A stretch of 64,000 nt of DNA from Diphasiastrum complanatum (taxonomy: Eukaryota; Streptophyta; Lycopodiopsida; Lycopodiales; Lycopodiaceae), in contig CM055098.1 in the NCBI GenBank assembly GCA_029204225.1, positions 48,323,247 through 48,387,246 on the forward strand, given 5' to 3'. The translations under genes and the position numbers were made by a program. This document shows, one piece after another, positions 38,229-49,321 of the stretch (positions are counted from its first letter, which is position 1; every line of letters starts with the position of its first letter). The notes under the pieces are model-generated. The model was not told where the DNA came from, did not search any database, and saw only the letters and a list, made by a program, of their open reading frames with translations.

Positions 38229-39281
38229 GGCGCTGTATTTTAGCTATTTTCATACTTTTTAGAGTAATTTAGGTAGATTTTTGGGACTTTAGAGTTAGTT
38301 TTCTGTATTTTTTTTTTGTGTTTGGACTGTTCACAGCTAGCGGAGGAGGTGTGAGAGGGTAGAGGAGGCCCTGAACAACCTCTAAGGGCTTGAAACCCAA
38401 ACCAATCATCCAAAAAACTCAAAAAACACACCAATCTGCATTTTGCAGGGAAAAAGAGCCAAAAAAAACTCATTAGATTTTTATATCTCGAAAATCAGTG
38501 AGAATTAACCCTTGCATGACTGGCAGTAGCTCCAAGGTACTGTCCCAAACCTGCATAGAAGCTTGCGAGAGTTAGTTCTAAGCAGATTGTAAAAATCAGA
38601 GAAAAATCATAAAAAACCCTTGAAAAAATCCAAAAAAATTCAAATCTTCATAAGAACTCTCGCAGAGCCCTCTGAAGTTCCATCTCAGTGAGACCAGGAC
38701 ACAGAGAAACTTGCGAGAGTTAGTTTGATGTATAAGTGCCTGTGAGAGAGTTCCTAGTGAAAAAGAGACGAAAAAGTACCGGTGAACCCTTGCAGACAGT
38801 GAAATTTTCAGTTCCAGTGGTCAAGAACTCTCGTAGAGGATTCTGAAGTTCCGTCTCAGTGAGACCAGGACACAGAAGAGCTGGGAGAGTTAGTTTGACT
38901 CCAGTGAGCAGAAAATTGGATTTAATTGTTAAAAAATTACTAAAAAGTGAAGATCCAGCAGATCCTTCCAGGAACTCTCGCAGACCCTCTCAATCGATTC
39001 AGAATGTCAAATTACATCAGTGATGAAGCCTGCGAGAGTTAGTATGAAGATATGGTGAAGATCAAGCACAAAAAGTGATTTTGAACCCTCACAAATAGTG
39101 AAATTTTCACTTCTTGTAAGAGTTAACTCTCGCAGAGAATTCTATAGTGAGATCTGACCCAAATCCAGCTACCGTGAAGCTTGCGAGAGTTACTTCCCAG
39201 AGATATGAAAGATATCAAGTTTTTTACCTGCAAAAATAGCTAAAAAACCCTCACACAGCCAACCCTCACACAAGATAACCC
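38229..39281 (+). other. Retroelement leader with four hairpin-forming repeats
   Basis: Non-coding. AACTCTCGCA and its complement TGCGAGAGTT alternate at 38655/38712, 38826/38882 (imperfect), 38973/39031 and 39125/39182, after a lone TGCGAGAGTT at 38564. Each pair could form a 10-bp stem with a 45-50-nt loop in the genomic RNA. The repeat unit is about 150 bp. Confidence 0.7.
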
Positions 39282-42136
39282 TTGCAGACCAGATCAGTGG
39301 AAAGATTTGCATCAGATCCAGCTACTGTCAAAATCTCAGGTCAATTAGTGCAAGAAGTAAAAAGTTATCAAGGAAAAACCACCATAAAAGGCCTAAAATT
39401 CATTCCGGCCGATCAGATCGATCAGATCCTTGAAGATCCAGTCTGCCTCCTACTGTATAAGCAAGATCCAATCACTTTGGAGCCCACCATTGGATGAATC
39501 TGAGATCGGGACTATCAATAGCATGAATGATAGCAAATCAGACACCACACCTTCCCAGATTAGCAATTGTGCAACAAGAGGCAGAACCGGATCCAGCACC
39601 AATGGATCCAATGGGCCAACCCGTACCTGTCGCACCCTTGCATGCAGTTCGGAGAGCACCACGGACGGAGATACCAAAATACGACAGATCATCAGATCCC
39701 ATCCGATTCCTCCAGATCTACGAGCAAGCTTGTGAAATCTACGGCGAACGGACACCTGCGAAGAAGCTGATGCTATTTTCTATGTCCTTACTTGTCGTGG
39801 CTCAGGATTGGTTTTTCAACCTGTCAAAGGAAGAGAAGTCCACCTTGGAAGCGGTAAAAGCAGCTCTCATTACATGCTTTAAGCCAAGGAAGTTCCTGGA
39901 AGACCCATTTCTCCTGCTCAGCAAAGTCAAGATGGGAAAACGAGAAAGGGTCCGGGAATATATTGAACTGGTCAAACATCTATGATCCGAGTGTAGCGCA
40001 ATCCTGACTCTCGATCATGCGGTAATCATGTGGTTCCTAGCCGGATTACCGCAAAGCATCAGAAGAGAACTGAAACGACGGGAGAAGTACGCTACTCTGC
40101 AAGAAGCTATGGAAGATGCCATCAGAGAAGAGGATGAGGGATCTGACGACGAATATCCTTCCACCCACACTCCTACTCCCGCGATCGCATCATCATCATC
40201 AAACGCATCTGCTCTATCCACAGAACTATTGTTGGAGCAAATGACAAAATTACACAAACAATAGATGGAGCAACTTATGGCGCAGTTTGACCAAAAATTG
40301 AAGGCCTTACAGGGAACTGTAGCAGTAACTCCACATCAACCGGAACCAAACCAGCTGCAGTATCCTCGACGAGAAAATGTATGGTGTTCATTATGCACGC
40401 AAAACCATACAGCGAACGAGTGTCCAGTCCTAAAGCAAAATCTGAGGCTGACACATAGATTCTGCCATCTGTGCAATGCAACATCGCACGATACGGCATT
40501 TTGTCCGTTTAACACCAGGGTTGTTCAATAGAAGAGAAGTCCTTACCAAACTTCTTATCCTTATCATCAAGGGGCACCTAACGCGGCACCAAGGTATGGC
40601 ACACCCAATCAACCACAACGCATGGCCTTACCTGCTCCACCAGGGTCAGCCGATCAACAAGTGGCCCATATAAACCTGATAGCAGTGGAACAACAAATGC
40701 AAATGCCACCTCAACCTGAGCAGTGGTAGTGGTACGGACCAGATGAACCATTTATGGATCCTACCATAAATGAATATGTTTCGGCCTATGCAGCTCAAAC
40801 TCAATGTCAAGGTGGAAGAAATTACGGCTGCTACGGATGCGGCGAAGGACACGGAATTGCAGAATGTCCCTACAAGGGACAATATACAACTTCTTGCCGG
40901 GATTGCGGTTATGGACACTGTTTCAAGAATTGTTCATTTAAACCTAGAACCAGTGCACCTCTTAATCTCATTGTCATACAACAACCAGCAGTTCCAGCGG
41001 GGATGCCATCGAAAGGTCGACAAGACCACGCTCCTGTGTTAGTTGTTACGCGAGCACAAAAGAAGAAGGAAGTGGCTCCCTCACCACCACCATCGGTCAC
41101 TGATGACCAACCCTCAACTTCAGCGCCATATCCAAATGTGAGGGAAGAGAGAAGACCGTACCAGAAAATAAGACACTGGGTACAAAAAGCACAAGAGGAG
41201 GAAAAAGAGCAAGAACGAGACATTCCCACAGAACCTCCAGTCGGCGTCGAACGAGAACCGCAAGTGGGCTCACCACTGCGCACTGATCAGAATGATCGGT
41301 TGCACCAACATGAACCACCTTTTCACATGGTGGAGCCCGAGGTACCACGCACTGAAAGGCTCACACTTTTGTTGTCAAGCCATGTTAGTTTACCACTCGG
41401 AGAACTACTGCGGATTGCACGACAATCGAAAAGCCTTCTAGCTGAATGGGCCAAAGCGGATGAGGAGCCAGTAGCGCCTGAGCCCATATATTGTGCGGGC
41501 TATGATTAGACAAGTAACATCCTCCACATCAGAGCAACATGGGAAAGTGAGGAACACAACATCACTTTTCCAATCAAACACAAGAGATACGAGGACGAGG
41601 CGGTAGTGGTAGATGGAGGATCGGGTGTCAATCTGATCTCCACTACTTTGTACAAAAAATGGGGTCTACGAGGATTGAAGCCAACAAGATTCGCCATCAA
41701 GTTAGCAGATCAATCCTGTGTGAAACCAAAAGGTGTAGTTGCTGATATTCTCATAAGGATAGAAGGCATGCAGTATGTGATTACTTTTGTGGTCATGGAT
41801 ATACCTGAATCTCCATCTGCATACCGTGTTTTACTGGGAAGACCATGGTTGAGGATTGTGCAAGTAGTACACAACTAGGGTACAGGAAAACTCACCTTCG
41901 AGAACAGAGAACAAGCTGTAAAGGTAGATCCAACCACATGGGCGGTGAAACCTATTGCACCCAAAGCTGATGACGGATCATCCACGAAAGATCATACGAT
42001 TGATCGCCCAAGGCCAGCCAAGAGAGGTCACTATCATTCAGAGACGGACGTCATGAGATGGACAGATGCATTAGCAACTATTGACTGCCAGGCATGTCAA
42101 TATGAATCAGATCCAGAACCGAGTACAGATCTATAA
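39282..42136 (+). pseudogene. Tat/Athila-like Gag-protease frame with six in-frame stops
   Basis: A first frame (39282-39497) precedes the main one (39527-42136, about 870 codons). The main frame holds PKYDRSSDPIRFLQIYE, QDWFFNLSKEEK and FLAGLPQSIRREL (gag), Cys/His clusters WCSLCTQNHTANEC (near 40380) and CYGCGEGHGIAEC (near 40830), and a second Cys/His cluster ending HCFKNC. The C-terminal retropepsin has VVDGGSGVNLIS (near 41610) and VLLGRPWL (near 41830). Stops are TGA at 39983 and TAG at 40262, 40529, about 40733, 41507 and 41876. The frame is otherwise unbroken. RT, integrase and a 3' LTR are absent. Confidence 0.85.
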
Positions 42137-42830
42137 TATTTATTATAGGTTTTGTACAAAGTTGTTTTTTAGAGAAAGATGTTGATTTCATTCTTGTACT
42201 TGTTGGCTTTTTCAAACAATAACCCAAAGTTTGGATCACTTAAAATCCTAATTAAAAAGGATAAATTTGTTATATGACTTTGTACAATAATTTGAGTCTT
42301 GTTGAAAAAATATTTAGAGCATTTTGGCCCATGAGTTGTTGAAGAGCCTAGATAAATTATTTTGTGTAATTAATATATATAATGATTTTGAAATATGTGA
42401 AGTAATGTTTTCAGAAATTGATAAGATTCGTAATTTATATTGGTTTATGTAATGGGTTCATGGTTTGATTGATTCCAATCACTACCAATGTTTCTTCAAC
42501 CTAAAATTTCGATCCAATTGTCAGTTTGTTTATTCTTTGTGCGATAGACAACAATATTAACTACGACAAAAAGAAGAATCTTAAAAGTACCTCATCGCCT
42601 TTGTTTTAGCATGTGGTAAAGTCTCTAATTGGAACACAATAAAAAACTTGCAAATCTATATATTTGTGAAGATAATCATTGTCTTCATTCAAACCTATAG
42701 AACAATTTTACCACAAGTAACAAAGACTAGCAAGCGCAATCTTTTTTTTAAATAATCATGTTTTAACATTCATAATTTGTATTTACGAAAGTTCATATTA
42801 ATCATGATTACGTTGTAGAATATTATAGTA
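42137..42830. other. AT-rich non-coding region
   Basis: No coding sequence or repeat partner recognised. It follows the gag-protease frame and may be its 3' untranslated remnant. Confidence 0.4.
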
Positions 42831-42834
42831 TTTA

Positions 42835-43130
42835 AGAATATTCAAAATCATTATTCACGATCAATATTCACAACACGTATTCAGAACATTCACATATCTC
42901 ATAATATACGTTTCTCAACATTCACAATTTCACATCAGTATTCACAATGTTCACGATCAGTATTCTCAATATTCATGATCACTATTCACAATATTCACGA
43001 TAAAAATCTCGGAATCTCAATTTCTCAAAATCTTAGTTTCTCAGAATCTCAATTTTTCAGTTTATCAAAATCTCAGTTTTTCAGTTTCTCAGAATCTCAG
43101 TTTCTCAGTTTCTCAGTTTCTCAATACTCG
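42835..43130. repeat. Two adjacent degenerate minisatellites
   Basis: At 42835-43010 variants of ATATTCACGATCAGTATTCAC alternate (about 20-bp spacing). At 43015-43125 a 16-bp unit TTTCTCAGAATCTCAG and its half-unit TTTCTCAG repeat about ten times. Frames here are artefacts. Confidence 0.8.
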
Positions 43131-43464
43131 CAATTTCACCGATCACAAACCATCACTAAAGTAATCTTTAGAACACATCCATGAAAATTCGATCATTTCT
43201 TCATCCAATATGGAAGACATTGTCTATATGTCCTGCAAAAAAAAACACAATCGCAAAATTATAATAGACAAAGATAGTACACCTACAAAATAAAGAATCA
43301 CAGAGTATAATGCTATCTCAATATCTTCAAAGTTCATACTGTATTCTTGAAATTCACAAGGTAGTGTGCTTTGCCCTGCTTTTCTAGTACTCGGAACAAC
43401 ACTCGGAATAGGAATCCACCACTCAGAATCGCAACAAAAACATGAATCCTTTCAGCCAAAGAAC

Positions 43465-43468
<4 letters not shown>

Positions 43469-43536
<68 letters not shown>
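43469..43536. repeat. (GA)n microsatellite
   Basis: About 68 bp of uninterrupted GA. Confidence 0.98.
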
Positions 43537-43539
<3 letters not shown>

Positions 43540-46500
43540 GAACCTTATTTAAATTCTCAAGGAGACATGCCCGTTGGGAAACTCCTAGTGTGCATCATCA
43601 TCGCATAGAAAAAGCAAGCGCATGGAGATCAATCCAACTTGCAGCAGAATCAAAGTGCATGCACAACTGCCCACTACTTTTATCAAGAAAAACTTGAAAA
43701 TTACCATGTATAGCCAGGTATAATAAAGCACCACATGCATTCATAAATGCATGCTACTTTGGCCCTCAACTAAGGTTCAGGTCTTAAAACTTCGGGCCAC
43801 TACCATAGATTGATCTTTAATGTTGACTTTTTTTCTAACTCCATTGACCGACCTCAACACGTAGTATTGCCTTTGCAAGGCAAGGCCAACAAAACATGAT
43901 ATATGTGCTTCGAACGTATTTGATACTATGTTGGTACTATGGTGGGCAGGGAGAAAGACTATGAACTTGGAGGTTCATAGTCTTTAAAGTTTAGATACTA
44001 TGGTGGGCAGGAAGAAAGACTATGAACTTGGAGGTTCCAGCCTTTAAAGTTTAGATAACCACCAAAACTTTAACATTGACTTTTTTCCAAACTCCATTGA
44101 CCGACCTTAACACATAGTATTGCCAAACTCCATTGACCGACCTGAATACATAGTATTGCCTTTGCTAGGCAAGGCTAACAAGAAAACTTTTTGAATAAAT
44201 TTGGAGCTGCACTTCAAATCAAGCCTTATTTTATTCGAACACCAAATTGAAAGTCTAGACTCTAGGCTTCAAGTCTATTCAAACTCAATTCACAAATTGG
44301 ACATAAATCAGCACAATTTAAATTTCAGTAGACATGCCCTACATAAAGTGGAGTGTACGAATTCAAAAGTTAACAACCTAAAGGGTCAAAGTTTCTACAA
44401 ACATTGAAGTATGTTGAATCATAACAACCTAAAAATGTACAAAATCAAAGTTAGGTATTAAATTATCGAAGTTTCAATAGACTGGTACTGTAAAAATATA
44501 AAGGTGACTTTATATAAAATCAAAAATCAAAAATTCAACACTCCAAGTTTTCAAACAAATACTATAGACGTTGTAGAACTACAAAGAATCAAAATACTCT
44601 GAAAGAAAGTAAAACTGTTGCACTGAATCAAAAAATGAATGTATCCAAGTTTTGACAAAGAGTGTGAAGTTGTGATCAATTAAAAGTAAGAATTTATTGC
44701 GATTCAAGTTTCCACAAAAAATCACCTACCTCTGATGTAGAGAACAAATCCAAGACTTTAAAAGAATCATCATGGTGAAATTCTAGTGCCTTCACATATT
44801 TCATGAAGCTATCACAATACCAAATGGAAAGAGCAACCAAACGTGGAACGTATCGTCTACTTCAGCTTCTTGAAGAATGAAGCCCCCAAGTGCGACAACA
44901 GCTTGTAATACCCTTTTCCCGCGAGGAGAAGGTGCTGGTTCAAAAAAAAAAACTTCAGAAAAAGTTCCCTAGATTCGCTTCTTTCTTCTCTTCTTTGGCT
45001 TTCAAATGAGGAATTAATTCTTGAATTTAGTTCGATTCAGAAACATGTAGTCCTTTCGAATTTTGTATCTTTTTCCATACTTGGAAATTGCAAAGCAAAA
45101 CGCTATTCATGGAAACCCGAACTGGGGAACCCGAGTTGGCAAAAGGCATTTTTCGCAGATTTTCTTATATGCTCAGCTACTGGCGTTTTGGCTCTATCCA
45201 GACACACGACACAATGTTGTTACGATTTCTTGGGTTCATTTTCACACAGTGACCATAATTCCAATGTCGTTAGCAGTATACTGAATGAAGCATAGAAGCA
45301 TGAACCAAACCAAATGAATAAGATGAAAGAAATCCAACTTTTGAAAATTGAACTTTTGAGATTGTTTCTCGTCAATTTTCTTCCAGACCGTCATCAAACA
45401 AATTTTTTGTGTCAGGACTCATGCGATTTTGTAACGCCTCCACCCTAAAGTTTTCACTTTTAACAAGCATCTTTGAAGTCGATAATACATAGCTTCCATC
45501 AGCTCCTTGCCAAGCTTGCTGGTCGCACAGTTTTCCAGCAAACCTGGACTACAAAGCTACCTCAAAGGCTTGGGCAACTGTATGGAGTAACCCTGGTCGA
45601 TTGTAACAACTCCATACCAAGGTGTGGACGCAAAACCACAAGCTATAGTATCGTGATACTCCCAAGCTAACTGACCGCATGCTCTGGCTGAGTGAGAAAA
45701 CTGAACAACAAATCCCATTCATGAATTTTGCTTTTCATGCATAAGTCATGTTTTTGCTTTTCATGCTGCATGCTTTCTTTCTTTGATTCCAGTCTGAAAA
45801 GCATACGCATGTCCAACCATGTCCAACCATGCATTGTTTGGAGAATTTTAACAAAATGCATGATATTTAGCTCTCATCCAAAGTCCAAGCCTTAAAATTT
45901 TGAAACATTAAAATTGACTTTCTTCTTAACTCCATTGACCAACCTCACCACATAGTATTATTGCCTTTGCAAGGCAAGGCCAAAAAGTCGTGATCATGTG
46001 CTTGTCATTAAAGTAAAATGTTAAATTTATTATTTTTAAAAATTAGCAACTATTTAAAAAACAAAATAAAACCATTAGGTTATGAGGGCACCCTGCAGGG
46101 GAAGGGCCCTCCCCTATACGTAATGGATTTTTGGTGACTATTCTGCCCATTTCTGAACAGATTAAAAAGCAGAATAGTCACCTGTTTTTTTAAATTTTTT
46201 TTATATTGCAGATTTTGCCTGCGTCTGCCATGTGGCAACATCGGATTGGTCTCAAATTTTTTTAGTGCTGATTCTGCTTGCGCCTGCCATGTGACAATAA
46301 AGGATTGGTTTAAAAAGGGCCCAAAAATTTATTACGCAATGGAAAGGGCCGGGCAAAGGCCATTCTGCTCGGTTCGGATTTCCAAAATCTTTTAGCCGAG
46401 CCTAAAAAATTCTGGAACTCAGAACCGGGCAAAGTGGCCTGTGCCCTGCCCTGCCCTTCCATAATACTTTAACTTGTAAAGAGACTTTAACTTTATTATT

Positions 46501-46620
46501 GACAACGTCTCTGGCCTTTTGAAATTTGCACTTGCACTTGCACTTGCACTTGCGCCTGCGCCCAGACCAGAAAAAGGGAGAAAGAAACAGGAAACGAAGA
46601 AGGGAAAGATAAAATTTATT
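43537..46620. other. Intergenic region with short dispersed repeats, upstream of the HIT gene
   Basis: Four copies of AACTCCATTGACC.ACCT...CA.AGTATTGCCTTTGCAAGG lie near 43840, 44090, 44130 and 45930. A 62-bp unit is tandemly duplicated at 43931-44055 and carries a 13-bp-stem hairpin. No gene is supported. No strong TATA box is seen in the last 400 bp before the HIT gene, only TTTTATATTGC near 46199. Confidence 0.55.
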
Positions 46621-46623
46621 ATT

Positions 46624-46756
46624 ATGGATTGTGTGAGGGAGATGGCGGGATGATGGAAGCGTCGATCGGAGGAGAGCAGGAGGAGGAGGAGGAAGGATAT
46701 GGCGGGCAGGAGGCTTGCGAACATATTGTCACACTTACGTTGCTCGCCCTTTGAGA
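46624..46756 (+). promoter_or_regulatory. Three upstream ATGs before the HIT gene start
   Basis: ATG at 46624 opens a 9-codon uORF and ATG at 46642 a 3-codon one, both ending at the TGA at 46651. ATG at 46653 opens a frame of about 34 codons that overlaps the main start in another frame and ends near 46755. If the transcript starts upstream of these they would reduce translation from 46699. The choice of 46699 rests on its long frame joined in phase to the HIT domain. A start further inside exon 1 is possible. Confidence 0.5.
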
Positions 46757-48291
46757 CTGTGCACATAGGAGCAGACGAGAATGTCACGTCTCTGGCTTGT
46801 CAGCGGCAGCCTCACGCTCCATTACTGCTGAATGGCAGAAGAATTCCCGCTTCAAAATGTTTGTGCAAAAATTTGGAAGGGAAAGAGGCTGGGGAGGGGA
46901 AGAAATGCGGGGCTGGTTTGGGAAGGGAAAATGGTGAAGAGTCGAAAGTAGCTTTGCAATTTATGCAAGATAGAAGCATATCTCGCCAGCCGATGCATGT
47001 TACAGGAGATATATGCTCCAAAGAAGGATTATCTGATGCAAAATCAAGAATTGATGCTATGAAATCGTGCAATGGTTGCATTAAGATTGAAGATATGAGT
47101 ATTAGTGGAAGGGAGCTCCTGCTGCCTAGTGTTTCACCTCTATTTTGCAGAGGAAGCAGCGATCCTCTAGATGCCGCTAGAAGGGAAAATACTGGTGCTA
47201 GGGATGCTGCAGACCAGAGGTTGGCTGCCAATTCGAATGAAAGCGGCTGTGTAAATGGCGAGCAATCTCAACACACGAGAGGCTATACAAGAAGCGATTG
47301 CTCAAATCCTGACCGGGGGAATGGGATGTGCAATGGCGATTCATACCATCACAAAGAGAGCGGAAATTGCAGAGTATCTGGAAGTAACACGAGATTAGAA
47401 GGACATGTAGTTTCAGACAAGAAGCAAATAGCGTCAATAAGCAATTTAGAGATAGCTTACAATAATCCATCAGATACAGATTGCAGTCAGCTCTCGGATG
47501 CAGAAGAGTGCAATAAGAAATTTCAAAAAATCGATACGAGAGTAAACGAGGACTTCAAAGAGTTGCCAAAACGCATTGTTTCGGATGCTTTTTCTCCTCA
47601 AAATTCTCCTCCTCTCAGGTCAAGATCAAAGGCAGATCAGAGCTCATCAAGTGGAAATAGATGTAGTAAACCTGTCCTTATATCAGCTTCTTCACAGGAC
47701 TGCGTTTTCTGCAACATTGTTCAAGGTCGTGCTCCTGCTTTCAAGGTAAGCCTCTTTGACTCTAAGTGCAGCCTAATTTACAAACAGCTGATGTAGCAGT
47801 ACAAGAGCTACGTGCAAGCGACAGTTCCAGGATAATTACACAATAGAAATAAAGATCCAACAAGTATTAATCAGAACTAGAAATAAGCACAAATCAGGAA
47901 CAAGAAAAACGCCCTAGTTTCAAATGCTCGTTAGAATAACCTTGGCTTATTATGAGTCGATTAAGTGTAATCTTGTTGTTCCGTTTGCAGCTATATGAGG
48001 ATGATCACTGCATTTGCATACTTGACATCAATCCTCTTTGCTATGGGTATTTCCCTATCATTGCTGGATGTCTTGGTTGTGTATACATAGTGGAATGTAG
48101 ATATATCTGATCTTTATGAGTCTTCACAAGGTTTAAAATCATATATATCTACAATAAGTAGTGTTATTTCCAAAATTCATGTGCATGCCTTCAAGGATTG
48201 ATGTAAGCATTGAGAGATAAATCGCATGAACAGGCATTCTCTGATCATTCCAAAGGCCCATTTTCCATCTTTGGAAGCAACTCCTCCCCAG
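46699..48291 (+). CDS. HINT3: HINT3-like HIT-family protein, 5' exons 1-3 (partial gene)
   Basis: Exon 1 is 46699-47745 (349 codons, phase 0, donor GTAAGC). Exon 2 is 47991-48046 (acceptor TTTGCAG, donor GTATTT). Exon 3 is 48234-48291 (acceptor AACAG, donor GTGTGC). The joined C-terminal part reads CVFCNIVQGRAPAFK (residues about 335-349), LYEDDHCICILDINPLCYG and HSLIIPKAHFPSLEATPPQ. This is the N-terminal half of a HIT domain of the plant HINT3 type (adenylylsulfatase or nucleotide phosphoramidase family). Residues 1-330 are Ser/Asn/Cys-rich, probably disordered, with no recognised domain, an unusually long extension for this family. The exon carrying the catalytic HxHxH triad is not present to the end of the window, so the gene is either cut by insertions or has a very long next intron. 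Confidence 0.82.
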
Positions 48292-49321
48292 GTGTGCCAT
48301 GCTTTAACTTCCGCATTTTTACATAACCAAAGGCAAACCTTGTTAAATGTTGAGAGTTCAAGCTACAACTTGAATATGACAAGATCTTCTATATCTATTT
48401 CTCTATAGTTCTTACCTTTGTTGTGGATAAGTTTCGTACTTGCCTCCTAGCTTTCTACTTAGTGTTGATTAAATTTCATGGTGGTGAAGCATATAGTTTG
48501 TACTATGTACAATGATGTTTACTCCAAGACTTTGTGGATTGACCGCCCCACATTCATAATGGACAGCTGGCATTGAAAGTCATTCTTAACAACATAAACT
48601 CGGGTGATCTACTGCTATGGCTAGATGGTTTGTCTCAATTTCGTTGTCCAATGTTTTATTCAGTATGCTTATTTGTAACTACATTAGGTAGACATTATAA
48701 AAACGAGAAAAGAAATCAAAAGCTATGGTTTAAACTAAACTGATGAATGTGAATTTCCATTATTTTTCTGTGAGGAGGTAGTGACTTCATTTTATTTGGT
48801 GCTCTTTAGTATTAGGTGTTGGAGAAAGGAAAGAATGCCAAATAGTGAAAACAACATTCAATAGGTGCAACTATCGGGCTCTGCGGAATGATCCTTTTTG
48901 CAATGCATGACTACGGCTATCAAATTTGAACCATACTATCGCGACAAGTGTCACGTTTGATTCTACTTGATTCTAACTTTGAACTCATTAGAATCTATGA
49001 GATTGATTTCGTAGACAAACGTAAACTGATATAATATTGCTGTGTGAAAAAGTTCGATAGCTTAGACAAAAGTATAAGAGAACGTAATCAGACTACAGTA
49101 GATTAGAGAAGCATACATTCATTCATCCAGTTAGGTTACACGGTAATTACTTGCTAACAATGGTTAGAGCAAGTTGTTAGCTTCAAAACAAGTGGTAATT
49201 AAGCAATCTACTGTTCATATTGGCTGTCCACAAGTTTCTACAAGAGGGTCATCTAACCATCTCTCTCTTCTCTTTGAGAATACTTTGTGTTAATGAATAG
49301 CCTTGATTCTGGATTCCTACA
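48292..49321 (+). other. Intron sequence of the HIT gene up to the next insertion
   Basis: I looked for the remaining HIT-domain exons, with the histidine-triad motif, and saw none. The end of this stretch, immediately before the primer site at 49322, must be the 3' end of a copia 5' LTR (...GGATTCCTACA), but I could not pair its left boundary. Confidence 0.5.

Noticed and set aside
40262-41878. Reassigned TAG codon or programmed readthrough as the normal state of the gag-protease frame
   Set aside because: Host-type coding sequence in the window (HIT gene, intact copia) has no internal TAG, a TGA is also present, and stops occur at six sites. Decay is the simpler reading.
43010-43130. Possible CRISPR-like array of short repeats
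   Set aside because: Units are contiguous and degenerate without unique spacers, and the genome is eukaryotic; this is a minisatellite.
48292-49321. Remaining HIT-domain exon with the histidine triad
   Set aside because: I searched for an HTHIHII-like segment following a GT-AG junction and found none here or between the later elements.
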